In this document: positions 4,292-6,047 of the stretch, piece by piece
Layout of the letters: each line of letters opens with the position of its first letter
How positions within the stretch are numbered: position 1 is the stretch's first letter
Assembly: GCA_964446655.1 (NCBI GenBank)
Contig: CAYUPL010000121.1
Span: 1-6,047 of the forward strand
Length of the DNA: 6,047 bases
Origin: Desulfopila_A sp964446655
GTDB lineage: Bacteria > Desulfobacterota > Desulfobulbia > Desulfobulbales > Desulfocapsaceae
Direction of reading: 5' to 3'
The notes under the pieces: generated by a model
Told to the model about the DNA's origin: nothing
Databases searched by the model: none
Seen by the model: only the letters and a program-made list of their open reading frames with translations
Translations under genes and position numbers: made by a program

Positions 4292-6047
4292 TCAGCGTAG
4301 GCGGAAATCTATTGTTCGTTCCTGGCGGTCACGGTTAAAATAGAGAGAACCATGGAGAATAATGCGCAGCTCACCATTGCCCGGTCGCGGATAGGAGATG
4401 CCGCCCCTGTCGGAGAAAAGTGCTAACCGACTGGTCGCATCCTCCATCCTGAAATCGTCAGTCGCAGGCACCGTCAGGGTTGTACTGCCGAGGTTAACTG
4501 TCTCGCTTCGCATCTCGCCGGGCACCTCTCTGTCCTGTATGACCTCAATTCTGCCGGTAGTGTTGGCGAAGCTGCGGTTAAAGCAGTCCAGATACAATTG
4601 GGTCAGGGTATCAGCAGGCCAGTGACGGTCGATCTCGTATTGAAGAACGCCGTCCCCATAATAGGTCTCGCCAGGTGCATTGCTGAGCCGGCAGGTGGCG
4701 TACGAGCCTCTGGTCCATACCCGTTCACTGATACTATTGTTGGCATAGGTTTGCTCGACGATCTCCACCGGCTGATTGACCAGGACTCTCAAACTGAGTC
4801 CAGCGGATCTTCGCTCGTCGACAGTCGTCAAGGAGTGGATATGGCCAAGGTCGATCCATCCACCGGCTACGGGGACGTCCCGTTCTATCCGGCGAAATTC
4901 CGTGGAGCCTTCCCTGGCAACCATATAGGCGAGGCGGTAAGAGAGGACTCTAACGCCCGATGACGCTCTGGTAATGGCGGTGTTGACCTGTAGGCGGCCC
5001 TCTTCGTTTACTCGTAAAGCGGTCAAATGGAAATCAACTCCATTTTCGTCCGTCTCCGTAAAAGGAGGCTCCATAATGGAAATCGGGCCTCTGCTATGAC
5101 CAACACCGCTATAGCGATTACGCACCTCGAATCGATAGTTGCCGTTTCCTATCGGCAGGGAATCGGTTTCGATCCGCCCTTCATAGGTCGCATATCCGTC
5201 GTCACTGGCCTGTCGTGGAACCATGTGGGTATACTCCGGCTCGTCGTCACGAAGCAGTTGCACGGTAAGTTCACTTTCCGGAGGACTATAGGTGAAACCA
5301 TAAATGATCGGCTCACCTTGTATAACAGCGGTAGGAGATACGTTGAACCAGCTAAAGTGGGTCCGCAGCTCATCGATACCACAGTGCACTACCCCGGAAC
5401 TCTCGGTCGACAGGCCGGCGCCACTAAGCCGCAGCTGGTAGCTGCCGTTCCGGTCGCGGCATGAGAATAAGGCGCTACATCTCCGGGACGGCAGTGCCTG
5501 TGTTGTCGAAGCGGGGGTGTCGACAGCATCATTACAGATGAGAGGAGCGGTCTCGATAACCGCCGAGGTTGATGGTTCGAGGAGTTCCAGCTGCCAGCGG
5601 TCAGGCGCTGCAGCCAGCGGTCCATAATAGGCCCATTCGAGTGGTGCAGCATTGGTCCCATAATCCCTGGTGTTGATATGCACGTTGCTCAGATCGCGTA
5701 CGAAGTATAAGGTCGGTCGTCCGGGGCCACCGTATCCACCACCATCTCCGATGACTTCATCGGAGCCTTCGATTTCCTCCGCTTCGAGGGCAACAACACG
5801 AAACATATCGCTCAGGCCGGCGGCTCCGGAAACTTCATGCTCTGCGGAGATAAGATAATTGCCGCCGGAAATAGTGCCCGGCAGTTGCAGGTCTACCTGA
5901 CGATATGGATTATCGGGTCCCGGAGGATTGTCGTTACGGATGGTCACGGTGGCAGCTACTTCGCCGCCCCTCATTGCCATAAAAACCACGGCGCCGCCCG
6001 GCGCCACCGTGCGGCTGAATCGGTAGCGGATGGGAATCAAACTACTG
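4292..6047 (-). CDS. Large multi-domain beta-sandwich protein, C-terminal part (5' end beyond window)
   Basis: The frame stays open to the window edge. A TTG at 6040 is the only start-like codon near the edge, but it lacks a signal peptide and a ribosome site, so I treat the gene as 5'-truncated. Residues are counted from that TTG codon (582 to the stop). Three stretches end alike with G-N/S-Y then a run to a Ser-containing final strand: GGNYLISAEHEVSGAAGLSD (59-78), NGSYQLRLSGAGLSTESSG (198-216) and NGNYRFEVRNRYSGVGHSRG (299-318). They suggest three tandem beta-sandwich modules of about 100 residues, similar in style to the Kre9/KNH-type surface module. A glycine-rich linker, GDGGGYGGPGRP (98-109), separates the first two. 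Residues about 335-445 look CARDB-like, ending EIVEQTYANNSISERVW (426-442). The rest (about 455-582) is another predicted beta-rich domain. Six Cys occur (169, 188, 194, 220, 450, 486), four of them in module 2, which could form disulfides after export. No catalytic motif is visible. It is probably an exported adhesive or structural protein. Confidence 0.75.
   Translation of the reverse strand, partial: SSLIPIRYRFSRTVAPGGAVVFMAMRGGEVAATVTIRNDNPPGPDNPYRQVDLQLPGTISGGNYLISAEHEVSGAAGLSDMFRVVALEAEEIEGSDEVIGDGGGYGGPGRPTLYFVRDLSNVHINTRDYGTNAAPLEWAYYGPLAAAPDRWQLELLEPSTSAVIETAPLICNDAVDTPASTTQALPSRRCSALFSCRDRNGSYQLRLSGAGLSTESSGVVHCGIDELRTHFSWFNVSPTAVIQGEPIIYGFTYSPPESELTVQLLRDDEPEYTHMVPRQASDDGYATYEGRIETDSLPIGNGNYRFEVRNRYSGVGHSRGPISIMEPPFTETDENGVDFHLTALRVNEEGRLQVNTAITRASSGVRVLSYRLAYMVAREGSTEFRRIERDVPVAGGWIDLGHIHSLTTVDERRSAGLSLRVLVNQPVEIVEQTYANNSISERVWTRGSYATCRLSNAPGETYYGDGVLQYEIDRHWPADTLTQLYLDCFNRSFANTTGRIEVIQDREVPGEMRSETVNLGSTTLTVPATDDFRMEDATSRLALFSDRGGISYPRPGNGELRIILHGSLYFNRDRQERTIDFRLR

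Noticed and set aside
4023..4343. A 106-codon plus-strand frame spanning the gap upstream of the sigma gene
   Set aside because: The product is rich in Arg, Ser and Lys without a domain pattern, no Shine-Dalgarno was found, and it runs into the antisense of the beta-sandwich gene.
5027..5464. A 145-codon plus-strand frame inside the beta-sandwich gene
   Set aside because: It is fully antisense to a frame with consistent beta-domain patterns, so I treat it as a shadow.
6038..6040. TTG as the true start of the beta-sandwich protein
   Set aside because: The frame is open to the window edge, the sequence after TTG lacks a signal peptide, and it starts in the middle of a beta-sandwich pattern. 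A start outside the window is more likely.

Overview
All convincing genes in this window read on the minus strand. They form one cell-envelope locus of a Gram-negative bacterium. The evidence for an outer membrane is a signal-peptide-bearing beta-barrel protein ending in Phe, next to an ECF sigma factor and a single-pass anti-sigma factor. The style of the secreted proteins (PKD, CARDB-like and Ig-like beta-sandwich modules) and of the anti-sigma factor suggests an environmental deltaproteobacterium (Desulfobulbia or Desulfuromonadia type). That placement is an impression from family knowledge, not from a search.

Layout in transcription order, from high to low coordinates. (1) 6047-4292: the C-terminal 580-odd residues of a large protein built from tandem beta-sandwich modules with a CARDB-like part; its start is outside the window. 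(2) 4291-4030: a non-coding gap with several inverted repeats and a weak promoter-like sequence. (3) 4029-3466: an ECF sigma factor. (4) 3476-2820: its anti-sigma factor, overlapping the sigma gene by 11 bp. It has a cytoplasmic N-terminal part without zinc ligands, one membrane helix and a periplasmic domain. (5) 2819-2530: a 290-bp gap with an A8/T8 inverted repeat and a possible leader hairpin. (6) 2529-553: a 658-residue outer-membrane beta-barrel protein with an N-terminal Ig-like domain. (7) 552-397: a short gap almost filled by an imperfect palindrome of 126 bp. (8) 396-1: the N-terminal 132 residues of a secreted PKD-domain protein that runs off the window.

The likely common theme is a regulated surface or secretion module. 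The sigma/anti-sigma pair would sense an envelope signal through the periplasmic domain and control nearby genes for an outer-membrane barrel and secreted adhesive or repeat proteins. The link between regulator and targets is inferred from position only; I saw no clear ECF-type promoter before either downstream gene. No rRNA, tRNA, CRISPR array, transposase or phage gene was seen. The most unusual item is the single-centre palindrome between the barrel gene and the PKD gene.
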